Assembly: GCF_012927405.1 (NCBI RefSeq)
Contig: NZ_JABBGM010000003.1
Location: 62,001-126,000, forward strand
Reading direction: 5' to 3'
DNA length: 64,000 nt
DNA from: Novosphingobium olei
GTDB taxonomy: Bacteria; Pseudomonadota; Alphaproteobacteria; Sphingomonadales; Sphingomonadaceae
Every line of letters begins with the position of its first letter. The first letter of the stretch is position 1. Of the stretch, positions 55,881 through 64,000 are shown piece by piece. Position numbers and translations under genes: made by a program. The notes under the pieces were generated by a model, which saw only the letters and a list, made by a program, of their open reading frames with translations, did no database searches and had not been told where the DNA came from.

Positions 55881-58766
55881 ATGACCACGCGCATGCTGAT
55901 CGATGCGCGCCACCAGGAAGAAACCCGGGTGGCGGTGCTCAAGGGCAACCGTATTGAAGAATTCGACTTTGAATCTGCGGATCACAAGCAGATCAAGGGC
56001 AACATCTACCTCGCCAAGGTTACGCGCGTAGAGCCGTCGCTGCAGGCGGCGTTCGTCGATTTCGGCGGCAATCGCCATGGCTTCCTGGCCTTCAGCGAAA
56101 TCCACCCCGACTACTACCAGATCCCCAAGGAAGACCGCGAGGCGCTGCTGGCCGAAGAAGCCGCGCACGCCGAGGAAGAGGCCGCGCTGCGCGCTGCCGA
56201 GGACGCCGAGGACGACGAGTACGAAGGCGAGGATTTTGGGGGCGAGGAAGGCTACGACGCATCGGACGAAGGCGACTTCTCCGGCGGCGTGACCGAAGTC
56301 GACACCTCCGAGAAGGACCATGTCGCCACGATCGAAGGCGGCGTGGTCGAGAACGGCTTCGACGATGACGGCGATGCCGATCATGCCGACGAAGGCGCCG
56401 AGGCATCGGACGAAGGCAACGAAGAGGGCGGCCAGCGCCGTCCGCGCCGTGGCCGTCGCCAGGGCCGTGCGCAGGGCAAGGAAGCCGACGAACTGCGCGC
56501 CAAGCGCATGGCGCTTCGCCGCCGCTACAAGATCCAGGACGTGATCCAGCGCCGCCAGGTGCTGCTGGTGCAGGTCGTCAAGGAAGAGCGCGGCAACAAG
56601 GGCGCGGCGCTGACCACCTACCTCAGCCTCGCTGGCCGCTACTGCGTGCTGATGCCCAACAGCAGCCACGGCGGCGGCATCAGCCGCAAGATCAATTCGG
56701 CCGCGGACCGCAAGCGGCTCAAGACGATCATTTCCGAGCTGGAACTGCCCCGTTCGATGAGCTGCATCGTCCGCACCGCCGGGCTGCAGCGCACCAAGCC
56801 CGAGATCAAGCGCGACTTCGACTACCTCGCGCGCCTGTGGGACGAGATCCGCGAGCGCACGCTGAAGTCGAGCGCGCCGGCGCTGATCCATTCGGACAGC
56901 GACCTGGTAAAGCGCGCGATCCGCGACATCTACAACCGCGAGATCGAGGAAGTCGTGGTCGAAGGCGAGCACGGCTACCGCGCCGCCAAGGACTTCATGA
57001 AGCTGCTGATGCCCAGCCACGCCAAACGGGTGAAGCAGTATGCCGACCCGGTGCCGCTGTTCCAGCGCTATGGCGCCGAGGACCAGCTGACGGCGATGTA
57101 CGATCCGGTGGTGCAGCTGAAGAGCGGCGGCTACCTCGTGATCAACCCGACCGAGGCGCTGGTCTCGATCGACATCAACTCGGGCCGTTCCACCAAGGAG
57201 CACGGCATCGAGCAGACGGCGGTTGCCACCAACCTCGAAGCCGCGCGCGAAATCGCCCGCCAGCTGCGCCTGCGCGACATGGCGGGCCTCGTCGTCATCG
57301 ACTTCATCGACATGGAATACGGATCGAACATCCGTAAGGTCGAAAAGGCGATGAAGGACGCGCTCAAGAACGACCGCGCCCGCATCCAGGTCGGCCGCAT
57401 CTCGGGCTTCGGCCTGATGGAGATGAGCCGCCAGCGCCTGCGCACCGGCGTGCTGGAAGCGACCACCCGTGCCTGCCCGCACTGCGATGGTTCGGGCCTG
57501 GTCCGCACCGCATCGTCCGCCGGCCTTTCGGCGCTGCGCCTGATCGAGGACGAAGCCGCCAAGGGCAAGGGCACCGTCGTCACGCTCTATGCTTCACAGG
57601 AAGCGGCGATCTACGTGCTCAACGCCAAGCGCACCGATCTTGCCGAGATCGAGGACCGCTATGGCGTTTCGGTCGAGGTGATCCCCGAAGGCGAGAACGA
57701 AGGCGCGAAGATGCGCGTCGCCTCGCGCGGGCCCCGCAACGAATTCGTGCCGAAGTTCGCGCCGATCGTGGAGCTGGTCGAGGACCAGGACGACGAGATC
57801 GAAGACGATTACGACACCGAGGACGAAGCCACCGAAGACCACAGCGAAGGCCGCCGCGAGCGCGAGCCGCGCGATGGTGGCCGCGAAAGTCGCGATGGCG
57901 ATGAAGGCGGTCGCCGCAAGCGCCGCAAGCGTCGGCGCGGTCGCGGTCGCGATCGTCGCGAGGACGAAGGCGGCGAAGGCAGCGAGACCGCTGAAGGCGA
58001 GGCCGTCGAGACCGAGACCGACGAAGCCGAAGGCGCCGGCGAAGGTCGGGACGCGAGCGAAGGCGAAGCGGGCAATGGCGAAGAGCGCGGCGGTCGCCGC
58101 CGTCGCCGTCGCAGCCGTCGCCGCCGTGGCGGTCGCGACAACGAGGGCAACGAGACCGAAGGCAACGAAGCCGAGACCGAAGCCGGTGAAGGCGATGCCG
58201 TCGCTGCGGACGCGCCGGTCGCCGAAGCGCCGGCGGTCGAGGCGCCTGCCCTCGAGGCCGAGCCGGTTGCCGAGGAAGCGCCGGCCAAGCCCAAGCGCAC
58301 CCGCCGCAAGAAGGCCGACGCTGCCGCCGAAGCAGCTCCGGTCGTGACCGAAGACGTGCCGGCAGAAGCGGCACCGGTCGCGGCAGCGCCTGCCGAAGTG
58401 GCCGCTGCCGAAGCGGCTGGCGAGGAAGCGCCTGCCAAGCCCAAGCGCACCCGTCGCAAGAAGGCCGACGTTGCAGCAGAGGCCGCTCCGGCCGAAGCCG
58501 TGACCGAAGTGGTGGCCGAGCCTGCGCCGGTGGCCGAAGAGGCCCCGGCCAAGCCCAAGCGCACGCGCCGCAAGAAGGCCGACGCGGCCGTTGAAGCCGA
58601 AGCCGTCCCAGCAGCGGATGTCGCTCCGGTCGAAGCCGAACCGGCCCCGGCAGCGGAGACGTCGCCTGCGGCACAGACCGTGGAAGCCAACGGGGGGGAG
58701 ACCACCGAAGGCGAGGAAGGCGGCACGCCGCGTCGCGGTTGGTGGCAGCGGACGTTCGGCGCCTGA
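55881..58766 (+). CDS. rne: Ribonuclease E
   Basis: RNase E is the endonuclease that scaffolds the RNA degradosome. The 961-residue protein has an S1 domain split by a highly acidic insertion at about 88-212 (rich in Glu, Asp and Gly), then RNase H- and DNase I-like parts with the catalytic region VVIDFIDMEYGSN, and the zinc-link CPHCDGSG at about 531. The C-terminus after about residue 690 is disordered: an Arg-rich segment, three copies of an AKPKRTRRKKAD module and a terminal RRGWWQR. A GWW end is known in Caulobacter RNase E as the PNPase contact. The ATG at 55881 has GGAG upstream; the frame is open before it. Confidence 0.95.
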   Translation: MTTRMLIDARHQEETRVAVLKGNRIEEFDFESADHKQIKGNIYLAKVTRVEPSLQAAFVDFGGNRHGFLAFSEIHPDYYQIPKEDREALLAEEAAHAEEEAALRAAEDAEDDEYEGEDFGGEEGYDASDEGDFSGGVTEVDTSEKDHVATIEGGVVENGFDDDGDADHADEGAEASDEGNEEGGQRRPRRGRRQGRAQGKEADELRAKRMALRRRYKIQDVIQRRQVLLVQVVKEERGNKGAALTTYLSLAGRYCVLMPNSSHGGGISRKINSAADRKRLKTIISELELPRSMSCIVRTAGLQRTKPEIKRDFDYLARLWDEIRERTLKSSAPALIHSDSDLVKRAIRDIYNREIEEVVVEGEHGYRAAKDFMKLLMPSHAKRVKQYADPVPLFQRYGAEDQLTAMYDPVVQLKSGGYLVINPTEALVSIDINSGRSTKEHGIEQTAVATNLEAAREIARQLRLRDMAGLVVIDFIDMEYGSNIRKVEKAMKDALKNDRARIQVGRISGFGLMEMSRQRLRTGVLEATTRACPHCDGSGLVRTASSAGLSALRLIEDEAAKGKGTVVTLYASQEAAIYVLNAKRTDLAEIEDRYGVSVEVIPEGENEGAKMRVASRGPRNEFVPKFAPIVELVEDQDDEIEDDYDTEDEATEDHSEGRREREPRDGGRESRDGDEGGRRKRRKRRRGRGRDRREDEGGEGSETAEGEAVETETDEAEGAGEGRDASEGEAGNGEERGGRRRRRRSRRRRGGRDNEGNETEGNEAETEAGEGDAVAADAPVAEAPAVEAPALEAEPVAEEAPAKPKRTRRKKADAAAEAAPVVTEDVPAEAAPVAAAPAEVAAAEAAGEEAPAKPKRTRRKKADVAAEAAPAEAVTEVVAEPAPVAEEAPAKPKRTRRKKADAAVEAEAVPAADVAPVEAEPAPAAETSPAAQTVEANGGETTEGEEGGTPRRGWWQRTFGA

Positions 58767-58793
58767 TCCAGCGCGCCTGACCGGATGGAAACG

Positions 58794-58826
58794 GCCCCGC
58801 TGGTCTACGGACCGGCGGGGCTTTTT
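58794..58826 (+). terminator. Intrinsic terminator of rne
   Basis: GCCCCGCTGGTC pairs with GACCGGCGGGGC across a four-base loop with one internal T-G pair, and TTTTT follows. It lies 27 bases after the rne stop. Confidence 0.9.
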
Positions 58827-58837
58827 CGTGTCAGCGG

Positions 58838-59464
58838 TCAGTCTGCGCGGACTGCCTCGCCCCACTCCATCCAGCCGGCAAAGCGCGGGGTCTTGTCGAT
58901 GTAGCGCCGCCCGCCGGGTGCGACGGTGAATCCCGCCTGCTCGATCCCGGCGATGACGGGACGTGTCAGGTGGCAACCCCCGGCGATGCGCTTCCACACC
59001 GGCTCGATCCGTCGCTGCCAGCGCGCGACGCCCGGATCGGGCGCCGCGCCATGCTCGGCAAAGAGCAGACGCCCACCGGGCCGCAACACCCGGCGCAGTT
59101 CACCCAGCACACGGGCCGGGCTGTGCACCGAGCAAAGCGTGTAGGTGCACACGACCGTATCGAAGCTTGCATCGGCAAAGGGAATCGCCTCGCCCTCGCC
59201 TTGGCGCAAGTCGGCCTGCCAGCCCTTGCGCGCGGCTTCACCCCGTGCCTGGTCAAGACCCAACGGCGAGGGATCGAGCCCGGCGAAACTGCTGATCGCC
59301 TCAGCGCGATAGAAACTCTGGTTGAGCCCGCCCCCGCAGCCAAGTTCGAACACGGCGCCTTTTGCCTTGGGCACCACCTGTGCGCGCAAATCCATGATGC
59401 CGGGCGCCGAACAGGCGCACCGGATCAGCCGCGGCACCACGACCCTGTCCCAGAAACCGCCCAT
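58838..59464 (-). CDS. Class I SAM-dependent methyltransferase
   Basis: The 208-residue enzyme has motif I ELGCGGGLNQSFY, motif II LDPSPLGLDQAR, VCTYTLCSVHSP and VLRPGGRLLFAEHG. It belongs to the UbiE/METTL7-like group that methylates small molecules; the substrate is unknown. The ATG at 59464 has AAGGGGA eight bases upstream; one three codons earlier is possible. It converges with rne. Confidence 0.85.
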   Translation of the reverse strand: MGGFWDRVVVPRLIRCACSAPGIMDLRAQVVPKAKGAVFELGCGGGLNQSFYRAEAISSFAGLDPSPLGLDQARGEAARKGWQADLRQGEGEAIPFADASFDTVVCTYTLCSVHSPARVLGELRRVLRPGGRLLFAEHGAAPDPGVARWQRRIEPVWKRIAGGCHLTRPVIAGIEQAGFTVAPGGRRYIDKTPRFAGWMEWGEAVRAD

Positions 59465-59625
59465 GCCCTTCATCCCCTTTGTTTGCACACGAGGATGCGC
59501 CCCTTGTCGTGAGGCGCAAGCCCTTGTCGAAACGGAGGGCGTAAACAAACCAAAGTTATAAATTATTCATAGTTTAAATCTAGAGAACGCCGCAGGGGTC
59601 CAACGATATGGAAGAAGGACGATCC

Positions 59626-59796
59626 ATGCAGACCATTCGCACTCTGATGAGCGATACCCGCGGCGCCACGGCGATCGAGTACGGCCTTATCGCAGCGCTG
59701 ATCGCGGTGGCGGCGATCACGGCGATGAGCTCGCTGGGCAGTTCGCTCTCCGGCACGTTCAACAAAGTGGCGACGACGGTGAACACTGGCGCCTGA
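59626..59796 (+). CDS. Flp/Fap-type pilin
   Basis: The 56-residue product starts with a short basic leader and the type IVb signature DTRGATAIEYGLIAALI, cleaved after Gly before A/T-AIEYGLIA, with a hydrophobic helix. It would be assembled by a Tad system and matured by a prepilin peptidase (one is at 39759). GAAGGA lies upstream. The DNA just before (59540-59590) is AT-rich and likely holds the promoter. No other tad genes are near. Confidence 0.9.
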   Translation: MQTIRTLMSDTRGATAIEYGLIAALIAVAAITAMSSLGSSLSGTFNKVATTVNTGA

Positions 59797-59950
59797 CCGC
59801 GCCGACGCAGGGCGCGCCGGGGTGATGGTCAGGCCTCCCGCGCCCTGCACTTCCATCAAGGCAGAGACTTGCCACCTGCCCTCCTGAGCACTTGCCCTGC
59901 CCTGCGCATTCGCTAAGGACGATTCGAATAGCGCATCGGGGAAACAGTAG

Positions 59951-60733
59951 ATGGCAACCTTCACGCTTCCGAAGAATTCCAAGATCACCGGCAAGTCGCG
60001 CCACCACGCCGCGGCCACCAATGGTCGCATCCGGAAGTTCAAGGTCTATCGCTACGACCCGGACAGCGGCGAAAACCCGCGCTACGACACGTTCGAGATC
60101 GATCTTGAGCAGTGCGGGCCGATGGTGCTCGACGCGCTGATCAAGATGAAGGGCGAGCAAGACCCGACGCTGACGTTCCGCCGTTCATGCCGCGAAGGCA
60201 TCTGCGGTTCGTGCGCGATGAACATGAACGGCCGCAACGGCCTTGCCTGCACCACCGCGATCGAAGACCTGAACGGCGAGATCCGCATCACGCCGCTGCC
60301 GCACATGGAAGTGATCAAGGACCTGGTCCCCGATTTCACGCACTTCTATGCGCAGTACGCCTCGATCCGCCCTTGGCTGCAGACCGTCAGCCCCACGCCT
60401 TCGGGCAAGGAGCGCCTGCAGAGCCCCGAACAGCGCGAAAAGCTCGACGGCCTGTACGAATGCATCCTGTGCGCCTGCTGCTCGACGTCGTGCCCGAGCT
60501 ACTGGTGGAACAGCGACAAGTTCCTTGGCCCGGCGATCCTGCTCCAGGCCTATCGCTGGCTGGCCGACAGCCGTGACGAGATGACCGGCGAGCGGCTTGA
60601 CGAACTGGAAGATCCCTTCCGCCTCTATCGCTGCCACACGATCATGAACTGCGCCAACGTCTGCCCCAAGGGCCTGTCGCCGGCGCGCGCGATCGCCGAG
60701 ATCAAGAAGATGCAGGCCGAACGCGCGATCTGA
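59951..60733 (+). CDS. sdhB: Succinate dehydrogenase iron-sulfur subunit
   Basis: The 260-residue subunit passes electrons from SdhA flavin to quinone. The [2Fe-2S] ligands are Cys80, 85, 88, 100; the [4Fe-4S] ligands Cys171, 174, 177 and the later Cys238; the [3Fe-4S] site uses Cys181, 228 and 234. sdhC, sdhD and sdhA are not next to it in this window, since an Flp pilin precedes it. Confidence 0.96.
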   Translation: MATFTLPKNSKITGKSRHHAAATNGRIRKFKVYRYDPDSGENPRYDTFEIDLEQCGPMVLDALIKMKGEQDPTLTFRRSCREGICGSCAMNMNGRNGLACTTAIEDLNGEIRITPLPHMEVIKDLVPDFTHFYAQYASIRPWLQTVSPTPSGKERLQSPEQREKLDGLYECILCACCSTSCPSYWWNSDKFLGPAILLQAYRWLADSRDEMTGERLDELEDPFRLYRCHTIMNCANVCPKGLSPARAIAEIKKMQAERAI

Positions 60734-60772
60734 TCGCGTCCGGCCTGACCATCCATACTTGATCGTTTCGCC

Positions 60773-61240
60773 ATGACCGAGATGATGACCGGTTTCCGGG
60801 TCGAGCCCAGCCCCGAGCATGAGGGCTGGCTGACCTGGGACCTGGCCGATCCGACCCGCTACAACGCCAACGCCATCGGCAAGCTGGTCGCCCGGCTGGA
60901 AGACGGGCCGGACGGAAAGCGCCGGGCGCGGCTGCGGATGTTTCCCGAGCGCAAGCATTCGAACCTGCTCGATGCGGTACACGGTGGCGCGACGCTGTCA
61001 CTGATCGACATCGCGCTGTTCACCGGCATGCGGCTGATCCTAAACGGAAATGCGGCGGGATCGGTAACGCTGGACCTTTCGACCCAGTTCATCGGTGCCG
61101 GCAGGCTCGACCAGCCGCTCGACGCGGTGGTCGAAGTGCTGCGCGAAACCAAGCGGCTGGTGTTCCTGCGCGGGCTGGTCGAACAGGGCGAGGAAACGAT
61201 CGCCGCGTTCAACGGCACGATCCGCAAACCTTCGCGCTGA
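60773..61240 (+). CDS. PaaI-type hotdog thioesterase
   Basis: The 155-residue protein has the hotdog core with LLDAVHGGATLSLIDIALF (active-site region of PaaI/4HBT thioesterases), VTLDLSTQFIGAG and KRLVFLRGLV. It hydrolyses an acyl-CoA of unknown identity. Its stop shares one base with the zapE start (TGATG). Confidence 0.82.
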   Translation: MTEMMTGFRVEPSPEHEGWLTWDLADPTRYNANAIGKLVARLEDGPDGKRRARLRMFPERKHSNLLDAVHGGATLSLIDIALFTGMRLILNGNAAGSVTLDLSTQFIGAGRLDQPLDAVVEVLRETKRLVFLRGLVEQGEETIAAFNGTIRKPSR

Positions 61241-62373
61241 TGGGCAGCGTTGCCGCCCGCTATGCCGCGCTGGTGGCCGCCGGCGAACTGAAGCCCGATC
61301 CTGAACAGGCGGCAGCGGCACAGAAGCTCGACGCGTTGCAGCGCGAGCTCGAGAGCCCGCCGCCCTCGCCCGGCCTGTTGGGCAAGCTGCTCGGTCGCAA
61401 GGCGCCCGAAAGCCCCCGCGGAATCTACATGTGGGGCGATGTGGGACGCGGCAAGTCCATGCTGATGGACCTGTTCCACGACAACCTGGACGTCCCCGCC
61501 AAGCGCCGCGCGCACTTCCACGAATTCATGCTCGACGTCCACGCCCGGCTGCGCGAGGAGCGCAAGAAGGAAAGCGGCGATCCGATCCTGCCGGTGGCAG
61601 CGGGCATCGCGGCGGAGACGCGCGTGCTGTGCTTCGACGAGATGGTCGTGAACAACAGCGCCGACGCCATGATCATGAGCCGGTTGTTCACCGCGCTGAT
61701 CGTTGACCACGGCGTCGTGGTGGTGACGACATCGAACCGGGTCCCGGCGAACCTTTACAAGGACGGGCTCAACCGCGAGCACTTCCTGCCGTTCATCGCG
61801 CTGGTCGAACAGCGGCTCGACGTGCTGACGCTCAACGGGCCGGTGGATTACCGCATGGAGCGGATGCGGGGCGTGGGCACGTGGCATGTACCAATCGGAC
61901 CCGAATCGACCGAGGCGGTGCGCGAGGCGTTCTTCCGGCTGACCGACTATCCGCCCGAAGACAGCGCCAACGTGCCCAGCGCGGATATCGACGTCGGCAC
62001 AGGCCGGACGATGCACGTTCCCAAGAGCCTGAAGGGCGTTGCGGTGTTCAGCTTCAAGCGGCTGTGCACCGAAGCGCGCGGCGCGGCCGACTACCTTGCG
62101 ATCGCGCGAAAGTACCACACGGTGATCGTCGTCGCGATCCCGCGCCTGGGCGCCGAACTGCGCAACGAGACGATGCGTTTCATCACGCTGATCGACGCGC
62201 TGTACGAACACAAGGTCAAGCTGATCGCCACGGCGGCGGCAGATCCCGTTAACCTTTATGATTCGCGGGGCAAAGGCGATGACGAAGGCCGGTTCGCCTT
62301 CGACCGCACCGTCAGCCGGTTGATGGAGATGCAGAGCCAGGAGTACCTGGCGCTGGGCCACGGCGAGGACTGA
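61240..62373 (+). CDS. zapE: Cell division protein ZapE (AFG1-type ATPase)
   Basis: The 377-residue AAA+-like ATPase has Walker A GDVGRGKS at 66-73, Walker B LCFDEM, VVTTSNRVPANLYKDGLNR and FSFKRLCTEARGAADYLA. The usual DEF after Walker B is DEMVVNNSADAM here. It is linked to Z-ring control and membrane protein quality control. It is coupled to the thioesterase. Confidence 0.92.
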   Translation: MGSVAARYAALVAAGELKPDPEQAAAAQKLDALQRELESPPPSPGLLGKLLGRKAPESPRGIYMWGDVGRGKSMLMDLFHDNLDVPAKRRAHFHEFMLDVHARLREERKKESGDPILPVAAGIAAETRVLCFDEMVVNNSADAMIMSRLFTALIVDHGVVVVTTSNRVPANLYKDGLNREHFLPFIALVEQRLDVLTLNGPVDYRMERMRGVGTWHVPIGPESTEAVREAFFRLTDYPPEDSANVPSADIDVGTGRTMHVPKSLKGVAVFSFKRLCTEARGAADYLAIARKYHTVIVVAIPRLGAELRNETMRFITLIDALYEHKVKLIATAAADPVNLYDSRGKGDDEGRFAFDRTVSRLMEMQSQEYLALGHGED

Positions 62374-62418
62374 ACGCCCGCCCTGCTGGAAGTTGCCACC
62401 AAATGGCGGAAATCCAAC

Positions 62419-62451
62419 AAAAAAAGCCCGGGTTCGACACCCGGGCTTTTT
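62419..62451. terminator. Strong bidirectional intrinsic terminator
   Basis: GCCCGGGT (62426-62433) and ACCCGGGC (62439-62446) form a perfect eight-base stem with a five-base loop. Seven A lie on the left and five T on the right, so it ends zapE transcripts rightward and the leader unit leftward, with the longer U-run (seven) for the leftward RNA. Confidence 0.92.
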
Positions 62452-62495
62452 GCTTTTGTTTGCCTGAGGCAAGCAAGTGATCCCGCAGGATCAGC

Positions 62496-62534
62496 TCACT
62501 TGAGGGCCCAGGACCAGAAATCCCAACGACGCAT
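62496..62534 (-). CDS. 12-residue Trp-rich leader peptide MRRWDFWSWALK
   Basis: The ATG at 62534 is preceded by GGAGG with five bases between. The 12-codon ORF has Trp at 4, 7 and 9 and ends in TGA. Three Trp codons in 12 is far above the usual rate. The short length and the terminator downstream fit a leader peptide. It may be a chance ORF in the 3' region of the EAL gene. Confidence 0.45.
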   Translation of the reverse strand: MRRWDFWSWALK

Positions 62535-62563
62535 AAAAGCCTCCATCCACGGTGACGGAAGCT

Positions 62564-62592
62564 TAAATATCATTACCCGCTTTGGTTAACAA
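62564..62592 (-). promoter_or_regulatory. Predicted promoter of the Trp-rich leader unit
   Basis: On the minus strand a -35 TTGTTA (62592-62587) and -10 TATTTA (62569-62564) are 17 bases apart in an AT-rich stretch that begins at the last codon of the EAL gene. Confidence 0.5.
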
Positions 62593-62595
62593 GAC

Positions 62596-64000
62596 CTAAA
62601 CGTCGGAAATTGCTCGGCGCCTTCCCTGTTCGTAATCGCTGAGGAAAACCGCGAAGGGCTGCGGCCTTCCGAGGTAGTATCCCTGGGCATGGTCACAGCC
62701 GAGATCGCGCAGCATCGCGAAAGTTGCGGCGTCCTCGATTCCCTCGGCAACGACCGACTGGCGCAGGGCGTGGGCAAGACCGATCGTGCTGGTGATGATC
62801 GCCCGGTCGCGTTCGCTGTCGAGCAGGCGCGAGACGAAGCGGCGGTCCAGCTTGAGTTCGTCACTTGGCAGGTCGGCGAGATAGGCAAGGCTGGCCTCGC
62901 CCGTGCCGAAGTCGTCAATCGACAGCCGGAAACCCATCTCGCGCAGCTTGGTGAGGTTGTGACAGGCCGCGGGTCGATTGCGCACGCTCGAGGTTTCGGT
63001 AACCTCGATGGTGAGCAGCGAAGGCTCGATGCGGCGTCGGCGAACGATTTCGGCGAAGTTGGTGACAAGGTCCGCCTTGTCGACCATCTGCGCGGAGAGG
63101 TTGATGCTCATCTGGAACCGTGGGCCCAGAGCATTGAGCGCAAGTGCCGCGCTGATGGCTTCCTCGAGCACCCAGTACGTCAATGTGTCGATGCGCCCGG
63201 CGCGTTCGGCCTGCAGGATGAAGGCATCGGGCGCGATCGGCCCGCGTGTGGGATGGTTCCAGCGAATCAGCGCCTCGGCACCGCTGACGCGACCCTCGAG
63301 AAAATCCCACTGCGGCTGGAAAGCGAGCCAGATCTCGCCGTTGCGCAGGCCTTCCTCGATTCGCGCGTGAAGCGACAGTTCCCACGGCGCTTCGACCAGG
63401 CGCTGCGATTCGAACAGCTCGATCGAGCGCCCATTGGCCAGCGCCTCGTTGGCGCTGGCGAGCGCCGAATTGACGCGGGTGGAGGCATCGAGGCCCTCGT
63501 TCCGGTCGAGGCCGAAGTGAATATTGGTATCGAAGGTATGCTCGCCGATCTGCAGCGGCGCCGAGAACAGCGCGCGCAAGCCTTCGAGATGATTGAGCTG
63601 CATTTCGAGCGGGCGCGCTTCCTCGGTCCAGGCGAAGTGGCCGCTTTCGCCATGATAGATCTCGTTCGCGCCAGAGCCGACCGAAAGGCGGCGGGCGATC
63701 TGCCGCGCGACCTCACCATGAAGATCGCGTGGCAGCGTCGCCATCATCTCTTCGTAGCGCGCCACGACCACCACGACGACATCTCGCCCCACTTCGATCT
63801 GTTGCGAGGACAAGGCCGCGAGGTTCGGAAGGCCGGACAGCGACGTGTGCTGGATCCGGCGTGTGCGCTTCTGCCATCCGCGGATGGCTGCGTAGATCAC
63901 GAAAAACATGATCGATGCATCCGGCTCGCAGACGATGCCCCACGCGCGCAGTTGCATCGGTATGAACAAGGTGGCGCCAAAAAGGGCCAGGTAGGAGATG
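62596..64000 (-). CDS. Partial membrane EAL-domain protein with degenerate GGDEF domain
   Basis: The frame is open to the right edge, so the N-terminus is missing. Visible parts: membrane helices (ISYLALFGATLF-type and ASIMFFVIYAAIRGW), then a GGDEF-like domain of about 150 residues without the GGDEF signature, then a full EAL phosphodiesterase domain with GAEALIRWNHP, LSINLSAQ, LLTIEVTETS, IDDFGTG and LKLDRRFVSRL, and VVAEGIED. It should hydrolyse cyclic-di-GMP at the inner membrane. A CHASE2 sensor upstream is a guess. Confidence 0.85.
   Translation of the reverse strand, partial: ISYLALFGATLFIPMQLRAWGIVCEPDASIMFFVIYAAIRGWQKRTRRIQHTSLSGLPNLAALSSQQIEVGRDVVVVVVARYEEMMATLPRDLHGEVARQIARRLSVGSGANEIYHGESGHFAWTEEARPLEMQLNHLEGLRALFSAPLQIGEHTFDTNIHFGLDRNEGLDASTRVNSALASANEALANGRSIELFESQRLVEAPWELSLHARIEEGLRNGEIWLAFQPQWDFLEGRVSGAEALIRWNHPTRGPIAPDAFILQAERAGRIDTLTYWVLEEAISAALALNALGPRFQMSINLSAQMVDKADLVTNFAEIVRRRRIEPSLLTIEVTETSSVRNRPAACHNLTKLREMGFRLSIDDFGTGEASLAYLADLPSDELKLDRRFVSRLLDSERDRAIITSTIGLAHALRQSVVAEGIEDAATFAMLRDLGCDHAQGYYLGRPQPFAVFLSDYEQGRRRAISDV

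Larger units (their letters stand above)
62419..62560 (-). ncRNA. Predicted short leader RNA with Trp-rich ORF
   Basis: If transcription starts just past the -10 at 62564, the RNA is about 140 nt and ends at the terminator. It holds a ribosome binding site, a 12-codon ORF, and hairpins: CAAGTGA/TCACTTG that covers the stop codon and competes with TGATCC/GGATCA, then TTGCC/GGCAA, then the terminator. The layout is like a trp leader or the S. meliloti rnTrpL RNA. No trp gene follows on this strand. Confidence 0.4.

Noticed and set aside
62374..62595. Classical cis-acting trp operon attenuator
   Set aside because: No trp gene lies downstream on that strand; only an orphan leader-like RNA can be supported.
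1..64000. CRISPR arrays, insertion sequences, prophage or rRNA genes
   Set aside because: No regularly spaced repeats, transposase or integrase motifs, phage genes or rRNA-like sequence were seen.

Overview
The window is a high-GC alphaproteobacterial chromosome segment, most likely from the Sphingomonadaceae and probably Novosphingobium-like. Support comes from the unbroken run nuoA to nuoN followed by birA, coaX, RNase J and a DUF1467 gene, from a phoR-pstSCAB-phoU-phoB cluster, from an RNase E with a large acidic insertion and a terminal GWW motif, and from CCCTGAGC/CTGTCGAAGGG repeats between genes. The genus is inferred from recall. No integrase, transposase, plasmid gene, CRISPR array or rRNA was found.

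Layout. 1-3540: a persulfide dioxygenase-like hydrolase with a palindromic operator next to a truncated, divergent gene (probably its ArsR-type repressor), then an amidohydrolase and a nitronate monooxygenase. 3545-6701 (minus): an AHH-motif nuclease-like protein coupled to an unknown partner, a flavodoxin-like protein and a secreted protein of unknown function. 6869-8912: recJ and two tandem tRNA-Glu genes that differ at one base. 9024-10384: a small unknown protein and a glycosyltransferase. 10419-18545: the phosphate region. Pho-box-like direct repeats with 11-bp periodicity lie before phoR, pstS, phoB and a divergent DUF2490 outer-membrane gene, which suggests that all four transcripts respond to PhoB.

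18574-38011 (minus) is one long respiratory and housekeeping operon: nuoA-B-C-D, two small extra genes, nuoE-F, one extra exported-protein gene, nuoG-H-I, a repeat hairpin, nuoJ-K-L-M-N, birA, coaX, rnj and DUF1467. Most junctions are 1- or 4-nt overlaps, and the three extra genes keep this pattern with GTG or TTG starts, so they look like true members of the transcript. 38141-45291 holds an aldehyde dehydrogenase, a prepilin peptidase, a thiolase, an SH3 protein, a 2-hydroxyacid dehydrogenase and an ammonium transporter. 45560-55210 holds a Rieske oxygenase, a second nitronate monooxygenase-like protein, prfB, an exported peroxiredoxin, a class A penicillin-binding protein, a MerR regulator diverging from a glutaredoxin-MauE fusion across a MerR-type 20-bp-spacer promoter, and a cell-wall amidase.

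55211-64000 has a long, hairpin-rich leader before rne, a strong terminator, a methyltransferase, an Flp pilin, sdhB, a hotdog thioesterase and zapE. Between zapE and a truncated EAL-domain gene lies a short minus-strand unit: promoter, ribosome binding site, a 12-codon ORF with three Trp codons, hairpins and a strong terminator. It looks like a tryptophan leader/attenuator RNA, but no biosynthetic gene follows it. That unit, the Pho-linked DUF2490 gene, the extra genes inside the nuo operon and the AHH pair are the best leads for new biology.
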